A DNA stretch of 8,164 nt from assembly GCA_035502675.1 (NCBI GenBank), contig DATJUC010000327.1, forward strand, positions 1-8,164. Reading direction: 5' to 3'. Below the pieces are notes generated by a model, which saw only the letters and a program-made list of their open reading frames with translations, had not been told where the DNA came from and searched no databases. This DNA is from DATJUC01 sp035502675. GTDB taxonomy: Bacteria > Vulcanimicrobiota > Vulcanimicrobiia > Vulcanimicrobiales > Vulcanimicrobiaceae. Of this stretch, positions 1 through 7,470 are shown in pieces. Position numbers and translations under genes: made by a program. Each line of letters starts with the position of its first letter. The stretch's first letter is position 1.

Positions 1-1
1 C

Positions 2-679
2 GACGACCCGATCGCGCGCGTCTATCGCGTTACGCACGAGACGGCCGCGGGCGACCGGTCGAACCGGCCGCGCTTGATCGCACTTACGTTCGACGACGGC
101 CCGTACCCGATCTACACGCCGATCCTGCTCGACGAGCTCAAGGATCTGCACGTCCCGGCGACCTTTTTCTTGATCGGTCGCGACGCCATCGAGTGGCCGG
201 AGATCACCAAGCGCATCGAAGCCGACGGTGACGAAGTCGCCGATCACACGTACACGCACCCCGATCTCGACGAGGAGAGCAACGCGCAGGTGCGCGACGA
301 GGTGCTGGAAGGCCGCGACGCGCTTTGGAAGCTGACCCACGACCCGGCGGTGCGCGAGTACATGCGTCCGCCGCACGGCCGGTACACCGAACGGACGCTG
401 CGCGTGGTTCAAGGCTTAGGGTACACGGTCGTCTTGTGGACCGACGATAGCGGTGACTGGCGCACGCTGACGGTCCCGCAAATCGAGCGTCATCTGCTGG
501 TTCACGCCACCGCGCCGGAGATCGTGCTGCTGCACAGCGGAAAACTGGCGACGATCGAGGCGCTGCCCGAGGTGGTCGACCGCTTCCGCCACGCGGGCTA
601 CACGTTCGTGACCGTAGGGCAGCTGCTCGACGAAGTCCCGGCGCACGATATCAACCATCCGCTGCGACGGCCGGTCTGA
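2..679 (+). CDS. Polysaccharide deacetylase, NodB homology domain (carbohydrate esterase family 4), 5'-partial
   Basis: Metal-dependent deacetylase acting on N- or O-acetyl groups of an envelope or extracellular polysaccharide (peptidoglycan, chitin-like or exopolysaccharide; the substrate cannot be told). The frame is open from base 2, giving 225 visible residues, so the true start lies upstream; the TTG at 74 sits only four codons before the catalytic motif and is not a credible start. All five NodB motifs are present: TFDDGP (86-103; catalytic and metal Asp), the HTYTH metal-ligand pair (His codons 245 and 257), RPPHG (365-379), DDSGDW (443-460) and LLHSG (527-541). Small departures: the usual GHE and NH residues before the second motif read GDE and DH here. 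A signal peptide or membrane anchor, if any, would be outside the window. The stop is followed after two bases by a small membrane ORF, suggesting one transcript. The family is secure; the biological substrate is unknown. Confidence 0.93.
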   Translation, partial: DDPIARVYRVTHETAAGDRSNRPRLIALTFDDGPYPIYTPILLDELKDLHVPATFFLIGRDAIEWPEITKRIEADGDEVADHTYTHPDLDEESNAQVRDEVLEGRDALWKLTHDPAVREYMRPPHGRYTERTLRVVQGLGYTVVLWTDDSGDWRTLTVPQIERHLLVHATAPEIVLLHSGKLATIEALPEVVDRFRHAGYTFVTVGQLLDEVPAHDINHPLRRPV

Positions 680-681
680 CG

Positions 682-846
682 GTGCCGCGCCAGATCATCG
701 ACACGGAATCGAGCCGCCCGGCTTACGTGCGGCGCCGCGTTACGACGTTTGTCGTGACGGCCGTCGTGGTCGCGCTGCTGGCCCTCGTCGTTTGGGTCGT
801 CTGGAGTCACGGGGGCGCCGTCCATCCAGGAAACTCCGTGCGCTGA
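682..846 (+). CDS. Small single-span membrane protein, unknown function
   Basis: A 54-residue ORF starting with GTG two bases after the deacetylase stop and ending TGA at 844-846. A polar, Arg-rich N-terminus (residues 1-20, with YVRRRV just before the span) is followed by a strongly hydrophobic stretch of about 20 residues (roughly 22-41, rich in Val, Ala, Leu and ending WVVW) and a short polar tail SHGGAVHPGNSVR. By the positive-inside rule the N-terminus would be cytoplasmic. No clear Shine-Dalgarno precedes the GTG, so translation would depend on coupling with the upstream gene; another GTG at 727 could start a shorter form just before the span. No family is recognised. Support is the strict adjacency, the clean transmembrane pattern and the way the ORF fills the gap up to the next gene's leader; chance in GC-rich DNA cannot be excluded. 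Confidence 0.55.
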   Translation: MPRQIIDTESSRPAYVRRRVTTFVVTAVVVALLALVVWVVWSHGGAVHPGNSVR

Positions 847-870
847 GGGAACCTGGGACCGATTCCAACG

Positions 871-878
871 AAGGGGAG
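871..878 (+). promoter_or_regulatory. Shine-Dalgarno of the lipoprotein gene
   Basis: AAGGGGAG lies four bases before the GTG at 883. It is the only strong purine-rich ribosome site in this leader and, together with the signal peptide that follows directly, fixes GTG 883 as the start rather than any later codon. Confidence 0.7.
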
Positions 879-882
879 AGTA

Positions 883-2082
883 GTGCTGCCTAGGCTTACC
901 GTAGGTTTCCTCGTGCTGGCCGCCGCCATCGGCGTCGCGGCGTGTAGCAACTTCGGCGATACGACCGGCGTCAACGTCGGCCCGAATTTTCCGTCGCTGA
1001 CGCTCTACGCGACCAACAGCAACCAAAATGCGATCAGCATTTACACGCAGGGTCAAACCAGCGGCACCGGCGCGAAGTATCAGATCGGCGGATCCAGCAC
1101 CACGCTCAACGGTCCGCAGTACCTCGCCTTCGATCGCTACAACGATCTGTGGGTCACCAACTATAATCCCAGCACGCAGAAGTCGCTGCTGGTGGAGATC
1201 GCGGCGCTCGCGACCGGCAACGTCCTTCCCCTAACCTCGCAGGCGCTCACCGGGCGTCCGCGCGGCATCGCGATCACGCCGTTCGTTTCGCCCTCGCCGT
1301 CCGCGTCGCCGCAGACGTTGATGATGGTGATTTCCTCGGTCACGCCGACCAACAAATATCCAAGCTCGCTTCAGCTCTTCACCGAAGGCGGCACCGCCCC
1401 GTACCAATCGATTGCCGGTCCGAGGGCCAATCTGAACGTTCCGGGCGGGCTCGACATGGACGCCAGCAACCACATCTACGTCGCCAACGTGCAGGGCGCC
1501 GACGTCGAGCGGTTCACGGTGCCGACGCCGTCGCCCACACCCAAGCCGACCCCGACGCCCAAACCGACGCCGACGCCGTCGCCTACGCCGACGCCTACTG
1601 GATCTCCGACGGCGTCTCCGACGCCCTCGCCGACGCCGACGCCGATCAACGTCAAGGCGGACTTCACGATCGGCGGCCGCGGGACGCCGCTGACGACGCC
1701 GACCTCGGTGGCGATCGATTCGAACGGCAACGTCTACATCTCCGACCAAGGCACTCCGGGAAGGACGTGCGGCGCTTCGATCTTCATCTATACCGCCGCC
1801 CAAGTGCGGCCGGGCGGTATCATCAGCGTGCCGCCGGCGCACGAGATCCACTCGACCTCTTCGAAGGCGGGGTGCTCGACGATGCTCAACGCTCCGACCG
1901 ACGTCAAGATCGACTCGACGAACGGCTTGATTTACGTGGCCGATTCGCCGACGTCGGGGAGCGGCGGCATCATTCTCGTCTTTCCGATCGGTGCGGTCCT
2001 CAGAGTTCCGACCTACTCGCAGCCGCCTACCGCGTATTACAAGTCGGCAGGCGCCGTGACGGGTGTCGGTCTCGTGCCGTAA
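883..2082 (+). CDS. Secreted lipoprotein with NHL-like beta-propeller repeats and a Thr-Pro-rich linker
   Basis: A 399-residue exported protein. The N-terminus (MLPRLTVGFLVLAAAIGVAAC) is a lipoprotein signal peptide with lipobox VAAC; Cys21 would be lipidated, and Ser at +2 is compatible with outer-membrane sorting if the cell is diderm. The mature part carries NHL-like blade signatures of the form L-x-x-P-x-x-(h)-x-h-D-x-x-x-x-h-(Y/W)-V at about residues 75-95, 184-204, 270-289 and 335-354. Such folds usually form ligand-binding or scaffold propellers; some relatives are lactonase-like, but no catalytic site can be assigned. Residues 214-254 are an uninterrupted Pro/Thr/Ser/Lys-rich linker separating two propeller halves; a shorter SPSPSASP run lies near residues 136-143. 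Apart from Cys21 the only cysteines are Cys296 and Cys331, a possible disulfide. The function is unknown and the specific ligand is not predictable. Confidence 0.85.
   Translation: MLPRLTVGFLVLAAAIGVAACSNFGDTTGVNVGPNFPSLTLYATNSNQNAISIYTQGQTSGTGAKYQIGGSSTTLNGPQYLAFDRYNDLWVTNYNPSTQKSLLVEIAALATGNVLPLTSQALTGRPRGIAITPFVSPSPSASPQTLMMVISSVTPTNKYPSSLQLFTEGGTAPYQSIAGPRANLNVPGGLDMDASNHIYVANVQGADVERFTVPTPSPTPKPTPTPKPTPTPSPTPTPTGSPTASPTPSPTPTPINVKADFTIGGRGTPLTTPTSVAIDSNGNVYISDQGTPGRTCGASIFIYTAAQVRPGGIISVPPAHEIHSTSSKAGCSTMLNAPTDVKIDSTNGLIYVADSPTSGSGGIILVFPIGAVLRVPTYSQPPTAYYKSAGAVTGVGLVP
1522..1644 (+). repeat. Low-complexity CCGACG-type repeat encoding the Thr-Pro linker
   Basis: 123 bases built largely from imperfect copies of the hexamer CCGACG (Pro-Thr), varied with TCG, AAG, CCC and CCT codons and one GGATCT interruption. 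The unit is six bases, so gain or loss of whole units stays in frame and would only change linker length. It sits wholly inside the lipoprotein gene. Confidence 0.85.
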
Positions 2083-2244
2083 GCGAGGCCCTCGGTTCCC
2101 GCGCGCGAGTCGGGTGTAACGGCGCTCAAGCGCCTGATCGACGCCCCAACGCAGCAGGCGAAGGCTCAAGCCGTCGCCGAGGGGGCGCGCGCCTCCGTCG
2201 ATGCCGCCGCCGCGACCACGCTGCTCTTTGCCGACGACGTCACG
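2083..2244 (+). other. In-frame coding-like extension upstream of the annotated kinase start
   Basis: The frame used by the kinase stays open back to the lipoprotein stop at 2080-2082. Its codons have about 85% G or C at third positions (46 of 54), and the translation (for example ALKRLIDAPTQQAKAQAVAE from 2122) looks like the first helix and strand of a GAF domain that continues into the annotated protein. No ATG, GTG or TTG exists in this frame here; only CTG codons at 2134 and 2221 are near-starts. Either a rare start codon is used, or a start has been lost through mutation or a sequencing indel. A GTG at 2114 lies one frame off and is followed directly by a stop. Confidence 0.6.
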
Positions 2245-4704
2245 GTGACCGCAACCGATCCCCCGGGTGCGCAAGGCTTCGCGCTACGCGACGACTCGCT
2301 CGAGCTGCGCCGTTTGTTTCTGCACGCGATCTCGCGCTTCGGTGAAGCCGGAGCGGTTTTTCTCGACAAGAAACGGCAGCGCGCGCTTGCCGGGATGAGC
2401 CCGATGGCGGGCAAATCCGACGTCGTGCTGGTGCCGCTGGCGGCTTCGAACCGAACGCTGGGCGTGGTGACCGTCGCGGTCGATCGGCGGCCCGACGCGG
2501 CGATGTTGGAGGGGTTGGCGGGCTTCTGCGAGCTGGCTACCGAGCTGGTCGAAATCGACCGCGCGCTGGCGGCCGCGCGGCGGCAGTCGCGCGATAGCCG
2601 TCTCCTCGCGATGGTGAACGAGCGGCTGCACAAGTCGCTGGATCGCCGCGACGTCCTGTTTGGGATCGTCGAAGGCGTGCGCGCGGCATTCGGCGCCGAT
2701 CGCTGTATCGTGTATCAGCGCGTGCCGGAAAGCGAGCGCGTCTCGGTCGCCGCCGTCGCCGCTCAAGGCGGCGCGCCGCTGCCGAGCGGCACGATTCCGC
2801 TCGACGCCGACTTGCGAAAAGTCTTCGGCGGATTGACCGTCCGACGCGACGGCATCGAAGGCAGCGAGGCCTTCGGGACGACGGCGCAGTGCGCGCTGGC
2901 CCTGCCGTTCGTGGTCGACGGGCGCGTCGAGGATGCGCTCGTGCTTTCGTTCGACCGTCCGCACGCGTTCGAGGAAGCCGACCTCGCGGCGCTGCGTTCG
3001 CTGGCGTTTCACGTCGGGCTCGCGCTTTCGAACGCCAGACTCTACGAACGGGAGCGCGCGCGGCGCACGCAAGCCGAATCGCTCGAGCGCGTCGTGCGGA
3101 TCCTGCGCGACACGCAATACGTCGACGAAGTCATGCTGGTGTTCGTCGTGACGGTCTCCCACGAGCTGCCGGTCGACTGCGCGATCTACCGGTTGGAAGG
3201 CGACGCGCTGGTGCGCCGCGCATTGCGAATGCGCGAGCAGCGCTCGCCGACCTTCGAGGAGCGCGTCGACCGCCAATACCTCGAGCCGTTCTTGGCCGTC
3301 GACGAGCCGAGCGACGCGGCCCTTTTGCCGCGCGCGGTTCGCGGCGCGCTGTTCGAAGGCTTCGGCGGCATCATGGTGCCGTTGCGGCTCGACGGCGCGC
3401 TGTGGGGGATGCTCGTGATTCGGACCACCGACACCGAGCTGGAATGGTCGCAAGAAGAGCGCGCGACGTTCTTCCGAACGCTTGGGTCGCATCTCGAGAT
3501 TTCACTGGCCAACGCGCACGCCTACGAACGCGAGCTGCGCCGAGCGCAGGAGCGTCAAACGCTGGCCGAGGCGGCGCGAACGATCTTGAGCCACCGCGCG
3601 CTCGGACCGCTGGCGGCCGTCATGTGCCGCCTGGCGTCGACGCTGGTGCATGCCGACGGCGCCTGCGTGCTCAGTTGGAACGGGGAGTCGTACGCCATGG
3701 CGGGTTCGTACGGCGAGTTCGTGGACGATCTCGTCGCCACCAGCGGCTTCGACCGAGCCCATCGGGTCGAGCGGATGACCGGACTCGTCAGCGACGAGCG
3801 CCGCGTACAACGGCTGATCGACGGTCCGGGCTATGTGGTGATCCCGCTCTCGCGCACCGCCGCCGACGAGGAAGGCAACACGATCGACGCGTTTCTGCTG
3901 GTCGGCAACCGCGAGCGCGAACGCTTCGGGCGAGAAGACCTGCGGCTGCTGCAGGAACTCGGTGCGCTGCTTGCCCTGGCACTGCGAAACATCGACTTGT
4001 ACGAAGCGATCGTGCACGCCAACCACGCGCTCCAGGAGTCGAGCGAGTTCAAGGACGATCTGCTCGCCATGCTGGCGCACGATTTCAAAGGTCCGCTGAC
4101 GATCATTCACGGGTACTGCGAGCTGCTGCTCGAAAGCGAGACCTCGGGCCGCGAGCAAGTCGAAGCCGTCCTGGCGCAGACGCAACGCCTGGTGCAGCTC
4201 TCCGACGACGCGCTCGTCTTGGCGCAAACGCAAGCCGAGGGATTCTCGATGGCGCGGACCATCGTCGACCTCGGTGCGTTTGTGGCCGAATGCGTGGAAG
4301 AGGACGCCGGCGAGAACCCGAGGGTGGTGCTGGAGACGCCCGACGACGTCGTACCGGTCGAATTGGACCCTCAGCGCTTTCGGCACGTCATCGACAATCT
4401 GGTCTCCAACGCGCTCAAGTACTCGAGGGGCACGGTTCGCATCGGCGTGCGCGTCGAGGGCAAGCGCGCCGCCATCGACGTGGAGGACCACGGGATCGGC
4501 ATTCCTGCCGAAGAGCTGTCGATGCTGTTTACGCGCTTCGGCCGCGCCAGCAACGCCCGCCGGCAGGGCATCGCCGGGTCGGGCATCGGCCTGTACGTGG
4601 CAAAAAAGATCGTCGAGGTGCATCGCGGCACGCTGGGCGTGCGTTCTATAGAGCGAGAGGGCAGCACGTTTACAGTGTCCCTGCCGCTGGTGGCCGCAAC
4701 CTAG
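2245..4704 (+). CDS. Soluble sensor histidine kinase with four GAF-like domains (HisKA-HATPase_c)
   Basis: An autophosphorylating signalling kinase of 819 residues counted from GTG 2245; the true N-terminus is probably further upstream because no Shine-Dalgarno precedes this GTG and GAF-like coding continues before it. Order: GAF-like 1 (about 1-110, N-terminally incomplete), GAF 2 (133-267), GAF 3 (282-428) and GAF 4 (440-587), each ending in a helix such as LSNARLYER, LANAHAYER or LRNIDLYEA, then HisKA and HATPase_c. The phosphoacceptor is His612 in AHDFKGPL. The ATP-binding part has an N box with Asn718 and Asn722 (DNLVSNALKY), a G1 box DHGIGIP (Asp748), an F box LFTRF (762-766) and a G2 box GSGIGLYVAKK (from 778). 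No transmembrane segment or receiver domain is visible, so it should sense a cytoplasmic signal and pass phosphate to a separate regulator, which is not in this window. No bilin-type Cys-His is seen in the GAF domains; the ligand is unknown. Confidence 0.93.
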   Translation: MTATDPPGAQGFALRDDSLELRRLFLHAISRFGEAGAVFLDKKRQRALAGMSPMAGKSDVVLVPLAASNRTLGVVTVAVDRRPDAAMLEGLAGFCELATELVEIDRALAAARRQSRDSRLLAMVNERLHKSLDRRDVLFGIVEGVRAAFGADRCIVYQRVPESERVSVAAVAAQGGAPLPSGTIPLDADLRKVFGGLTVRRDGIEGSEAFGTTAQCALALPFVVDGRVEDALVLSFDRPHAFEEADLAALRSLAFHVGLALSNARLYERERARRTQAESLERVVRILRDTQYVDEVMLVFVVTVSHELPVDCAIYRLEGDALVRRALRMREQRSPTFEERVDRQYLEPFLAVDEPSDAALLPRAVRGALFEGFGGIMVPLRLDGALWGMLVIRTTDTELEWSQEERATFFRTLGSHLEISLANAHAYERELRRAQERQTLAEAARTILSHRALGPLAAVMCRLASTLVHADGACVLSWNGESYAMAGSYGEFVDDLVATSGFDRAHRVERMTGLVSDERRVQRLIDGPGYVVIPLSRTAADEEGNTIDAFLLVGNRERERFGREDLRLLQELGALLALALRNIDLYEAIVHANHALQESSEFKDDLLAMLAHDFKGPLTIIHGYCELLLESETSGREQVEAVLAQTQRLVQLSDDALVLAQTQAEGFSMARTIVDLGAFVAECVEEDAGENPRVVLETPDDVVPVELDPQRFRHVIDNLVSNALKYSRGTVRIGVRVEGKRAAIDVEDHGIGIPAEELSMLFTRFGRASNARRQGIAGSGIGLYVAKKIVEVHRGTLGVRSIEREGSTFTVSLPLVAAT

Positions 4705-4724
4705 CACGACGGCCGAACCCAGCA

Positions 4725-4745
4725 GGCGCGCCCCCGGGACGCGCC
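4725..4745 (+). promoter_or_regulatory. GC-rich inverted repeat in the secA leader
   Basis: GGCGCG (4725-4730) and CGCGCC (4740-4745) are perfect complements around a 9-base loop, between the kinase stop and secA. No T-run follows, so it is not a typical intrinsic terminator; it could be a leader hairpin or simply GC-rich chance. Confidence 0.3.
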
Positions 4746-4771
4746 CGAATGATTACCGTTTCTCAAGCCCC

Positions 4772-4786
4772 GGAGAGAATCAAGGA
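4772..4786 (+). promoter_or_regulatory. Ribosome-binding region deciding the secA start at 4791
   Basis: GGAG at 4772-4775 and AAGGA at 4782-4786 both precede the ATG at 4791. The alternative in-frame ATG at 4749 has only a C/G-rich sequence before it and would add 14 residues (MITVSQAPERIKDA) that do not look like a SecA N-terminus, so 4791 is preferred. Confidence 0.6.
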
Positions 4787-4790
4787 CGCC

Positions 4791-7457
4791 ATGGCATTTC
4801 TAAAGACGCTTTTCGACGGAAACGAGCGAGAAGTCGCTCGCGTACGCCGCACGGCGGTCGCGGTCAACGCGCTGGAAGCCGCGATGTCGGCGCTTTCGGA
4901 CGAGGAACTCAAGGCGAAGACGCCCGAGTTCCGCTCGCGTTTAGAAGAAGGCGAGTCGCTCGACACGATGCTTCCCGAGGTCTTCGCGGTCGTACGCGAA
5001 GCCGGAAAGCGGACGCTGGGAATGCGTCACTTCGACGTCCAGATCATGGGCGGTCAAGTGCTCTTCGAGGGTCGCATCGCCGAGATGAAGACCGGCGAGG
5101 GGAAGACGCTGGTTGCGACCCTTCCCGTCTATGCCCGCGCGCTCGAGGGCCGCGGCGTTCACGTCGTGACGGTCAACGACTATCTGGCGCGACGCGACGC
5201 CGAATGGATGGGACCGCTCTACGAGTTCCTCGGTCTGCGCGTCGGCATCATCCAGCACGGCCTCGATTCGGCGCAGCGCCGCGAAGCGTACAACTGCGAC
5301 GTCACCTACGTCACGAACAACGAGGTCGGATTCGACTACCTGCGCGACAACATGGCGTGGCAAGTCGAGGATTTGGTCCAGCGCGAGCTCTACTTCGCGC
5401 TCGTCGACGAAGTCGACTCGATTTTGGTCGACGAGGCGCGCACGCCGCTGATCATCAGCGGTCCGTCGCAAGAGTCGACCGAGCTCTACGACAAGTTCGC
5501 GCAGATCATTCCGCGGTTGAAGAAGGGTGAGGACTTCACGGTCGACGAGAAGGCGCACGCGGTTCCGATCATGGAGCCGGGCGTCGCCAAGGTCGAGAAG
5601 ATGCTCGGCATAACCAACCTGTACGATCAAAGAAACATCGAGCTGGCGCACCAGCTTAACGCCGCGCTCAAAGCGCATAACCTGTTCCATCGCGACCAGC
5701 AGTACATCGTCAAAGACGGCGACGTCGTCATCGTCGACGAATTTACCGGGCGCTTGATGTACGGACGGCGGTATTCCGACGGCATCCACCAGGCGATCGA
5801 GGCGAAGGAAGGCATCAAGGTTCGCGGCGAGGACCAAACGCTCGCGACGATCACCTTCCAAAACCTTTTCCGGCTCTACGAGCACTTGGCCGGCATGACG
5901 GGCACCGCGAAGACCGAGGAACGCGAGTTTCGCGACATCTACGGTCTCGACGTCGTCGTGGTGCCGACCAACATGCCGATGGTTCGCAAAGACAACTCCG
6001 ACATCGTTTACAAATCCGAGAAGGCCAAGTTCGAAGCGGTCGTCGACGAGATCATCGCCGAACACGGCAAGGGGCGGCCGGTTTTGGTAGGTACGCGCTC
6101 GATCGAGAAGAGCGAGTTGCTGGCGGCGATGCTGCGGCGCAAAGGCGTCGAGTGCAACGTGCTCAACGCGAAATATCACGAGCAAGAGGCCGAGATCGTC
6201 AAAGACGCCGGCCAAGAGGGCCAAGTAACGATCGCCACCAACATGGCCGGCCGCGGCACCGACATCAAGCTCGGCGAGGGCGTCGCCACCAACGGCGGCC
6301 TGCACATCATCGGTACGGAGCGGCACGAATCGCGACGCATCGACAACCAGCTGCGCGGGCGTTCCGGCCGTCAGGGCGACCCCGGATCGACGCGCTTTTA
6401 CATTTCGCTCGAAGACGAAGTGATGCGGCTGTTCGGCGGCGATCGGATGACCAATATCATGGATCGCGTCGGTTTCACCGACGAGCAGCCGATCGAGTCG
6501 GGGCTCGTCACGAAATCGATCGAACGCGCGCAGAGCAAGGTCGAGAACCACAACTACGAGATTCGTAAGCACGTCCTCGAATACGACGACGTGATGAACA
6601 AGCAGCGCACCATCATCTACGGTGACCGCCGGGCCATTCTGGAAGGGCGGTTCGATTCGCGCACGTTCTTGCTCCAAACGCTCGAGGCCAAGGTTCACGA
6701 AGCCGTCGAGCACAACGCGCCCGAGAACGCGCACCCCGGCGAATGGGATCTCGAAGAGATGCTCAACGAGCTCGACCAAATCTTCCCGGTAAAGCGTGCC
6801 GTCTCGGTTGCCGATCTCGACGGGAAAGACCGCGAAGAGATTCGGCGCATTTTGCGCGAGAAAGCCGTCGAGGCGTACGAGGCGAAGGAAGCCGAAGTCA
6901 CGCCGGAGATCCTGCGCGTCGTGGAACAGCGGTACTTACTGCTGCCGATCATCGACCGTCAATGGGTCGACCATCTCTACGTGATGGATCACCTCAAGAC
7001 CGGCATAGGCCTGCGAGGTTACGGTCAGAAAGATCCCCGCGTCGAGTACGAAAAAGAGGCGTTCGAAATCTTCGAGTCGCTCAAGAACAATATCGCCGAC
7101 GAAGCGATCAAGGGCGTGTTCCGCGTCGTAATCGAGCACGCGCCGCCGGAAGGCACGGTCTCACCGACGCAGCCGGCGTCCGGTCCACAGTTCGCGCCGA
7201 TTCCGTCGAGCGCGATGGTCCCGCAGCCTGCGGCGGAGCCGCCGCCGCAAGGCCGGCTCGCACCCGAACAGGTCGAGCAGCTCCTCGGCCCGGTTCCCGG
7301 CGCAAACCGCCGTCCGCCGACGAGGCTTCACACCAACAAGGACGACGAAGAGCCAGCGAAGCCGATGCAGCGCGACCAACCGAAAGTCGGCCGCAACGAA
7401 CTCTGCCCGTGCGGAAGCGGAAAGAAGTTCAAAAAATGCCACGGTACCGCCGCTTAA
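4791..7457 (+). CDS. secA: Protein translocase ATPase SecA
   Basis: Cytoplasmic and membrane-peripheral motor that drives preproteins through the SecYEG channel by ATP hydrolysis. 888 residues, normal for the family. The N-terminus MAFLKTLFDGNEREVARVRR and the block GMRHFDVQIMGG are typical. The Walker A loop is TGEGKT (Gly102 to Thr106, Lys105 binding phosphate); Walker B is DEVD at 206-209 within the DEARTPLIISG signature. The preprotein cross-linking region follows, then the second nucleotide-binding fold with TNMAGRGTDIK (from 483) and the arginine-rich LRGRSGRQGDPG block. After the helical wing and scaffold comes a Pro-rich flexible linker (about 784-865), then the zinc motif CPCGSGKKFKKCH (Cys872, Cys874, Cys883, His884), which in known SecA binds SecB or phospholipid. 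All key residues are intact. It lies 86 bases after the kinase and could share its transcript. No secA2 features or fusion are seen. Confidence 0.98.
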   Translation: MAFLKTLFDGNEREVARVRRTAVAVNALEAAMSALSDEELKAKTPEFRSRLEEGESLDTMLPEVFAVVREAGKRTLGMRHFDVQIMGGQVLFEGRIAEMKTGEGKTLVATLPVYARALEGRGVHVVTVNDYLARRDAEWMGPLYEFLGLRVGIIQHGLDSAQRREAYNCDVTYVTNNEVGFDYLRDNMAWQVEDLVQRELYFALVDEVDSILVDEARTPLIISGPSQESTELYDKFAQIIPRLKKGEDFTVDEKAHAVPIMEPGVAKVEKMLGITNLYDQRNIELAHQLNAALKAHNLFHRDQQYIVKDGDVVIVDEFTGRLMYGRRYSDGIHQAIEAKEGIKVRGEDQTLATITFQNLFRLYEHLAGMTGTAKTEEREFRDIYGLDVVVVPTNMPMVRKDNSDIVYKSEKAKFEAVVDEIIAEHGKGRPVLVGTRSIEKSELLAAMLRRKGVECNVLNAKYHEQEAEIVKDAGQEGQVTIATNMAGRGTDIKLGEGVATNGGLHIIGTERHESRRIDNQLRGRSGRQGDPGSTRFYISLEDEVMRLFGGDRMTNIMDRVGFTDEQPIESGLVTKSIERAQSKVENHNYEIRKHVLEYDDVMNKQRTIIYGDRRAILEGRFDSRTFLLQTLEAKVHEAVEHNAPENAHPGEWDLEEMLNELDQIFPVKRAVSVADLDGKDREEIRRILREKAVEAYEAKEAEVTPEILRVVEQRYLLLPIIDRQWVDHLYVMDHLKTGIGLRGYGQKDPRVEYEKEAFEIFESLKNNIADEAIKGVFRVVIEHAPPEGTVSPTQPASGPQFAPIPSSAMVPQPAAEPPPQGRLAPEQVEQLLGPVPGANRRPPTRLHTNKDDEEPAKPMQRDQPKVGRNELCPCGSGKKFKKCHGTAA

Positions 7458-7470
7458 CGGGATAGGAGAC

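Noticed and set aside
74..76. TTG as start of the deacetylase
   Set aside because: It falls only four codons before the catalytic TFDDGP motif, and the frame is open and coding-like to the window edge.
1522..1644. Repetitive tract considered as a CRISPR or intergenic tandem array
   Set aside because: The repeats are short, lack spacers and are in frame within a coding sequence, encoding Pro-Thr.
1231..2274. 347-codon minus-strand ORF opposite the lipoprotein
   Set aside because: In-register shadow; its long poly-Arg tract is just the reverse of the Thr-Pro repeat.
2284..4707. Two roughly 400-codon minus-strand ORFs opposite the kinase
   Set aside because: Same in-register antisense effect; the products have no recognisable motifs and the sense gene explains the composition.
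2889..4790. Open reading frame running through the kinase region into secA, apparently making a 1522-residue SecA
   Set aside because: The part before 4749 is an out-of-frame shadow of the kinase gene: low-complexity, Arg- and Ala-rich, without domains. SecA is complete from 4791.
4941..6779. 612-codon ORF on the minus strand opposite secA
   Set aside because: Its codons are in register with secA codons. Minus-strand stops would require TTA, CTA or TCA sense codons, which are rare in this high-GC gene, so a long antisense frame is expected.
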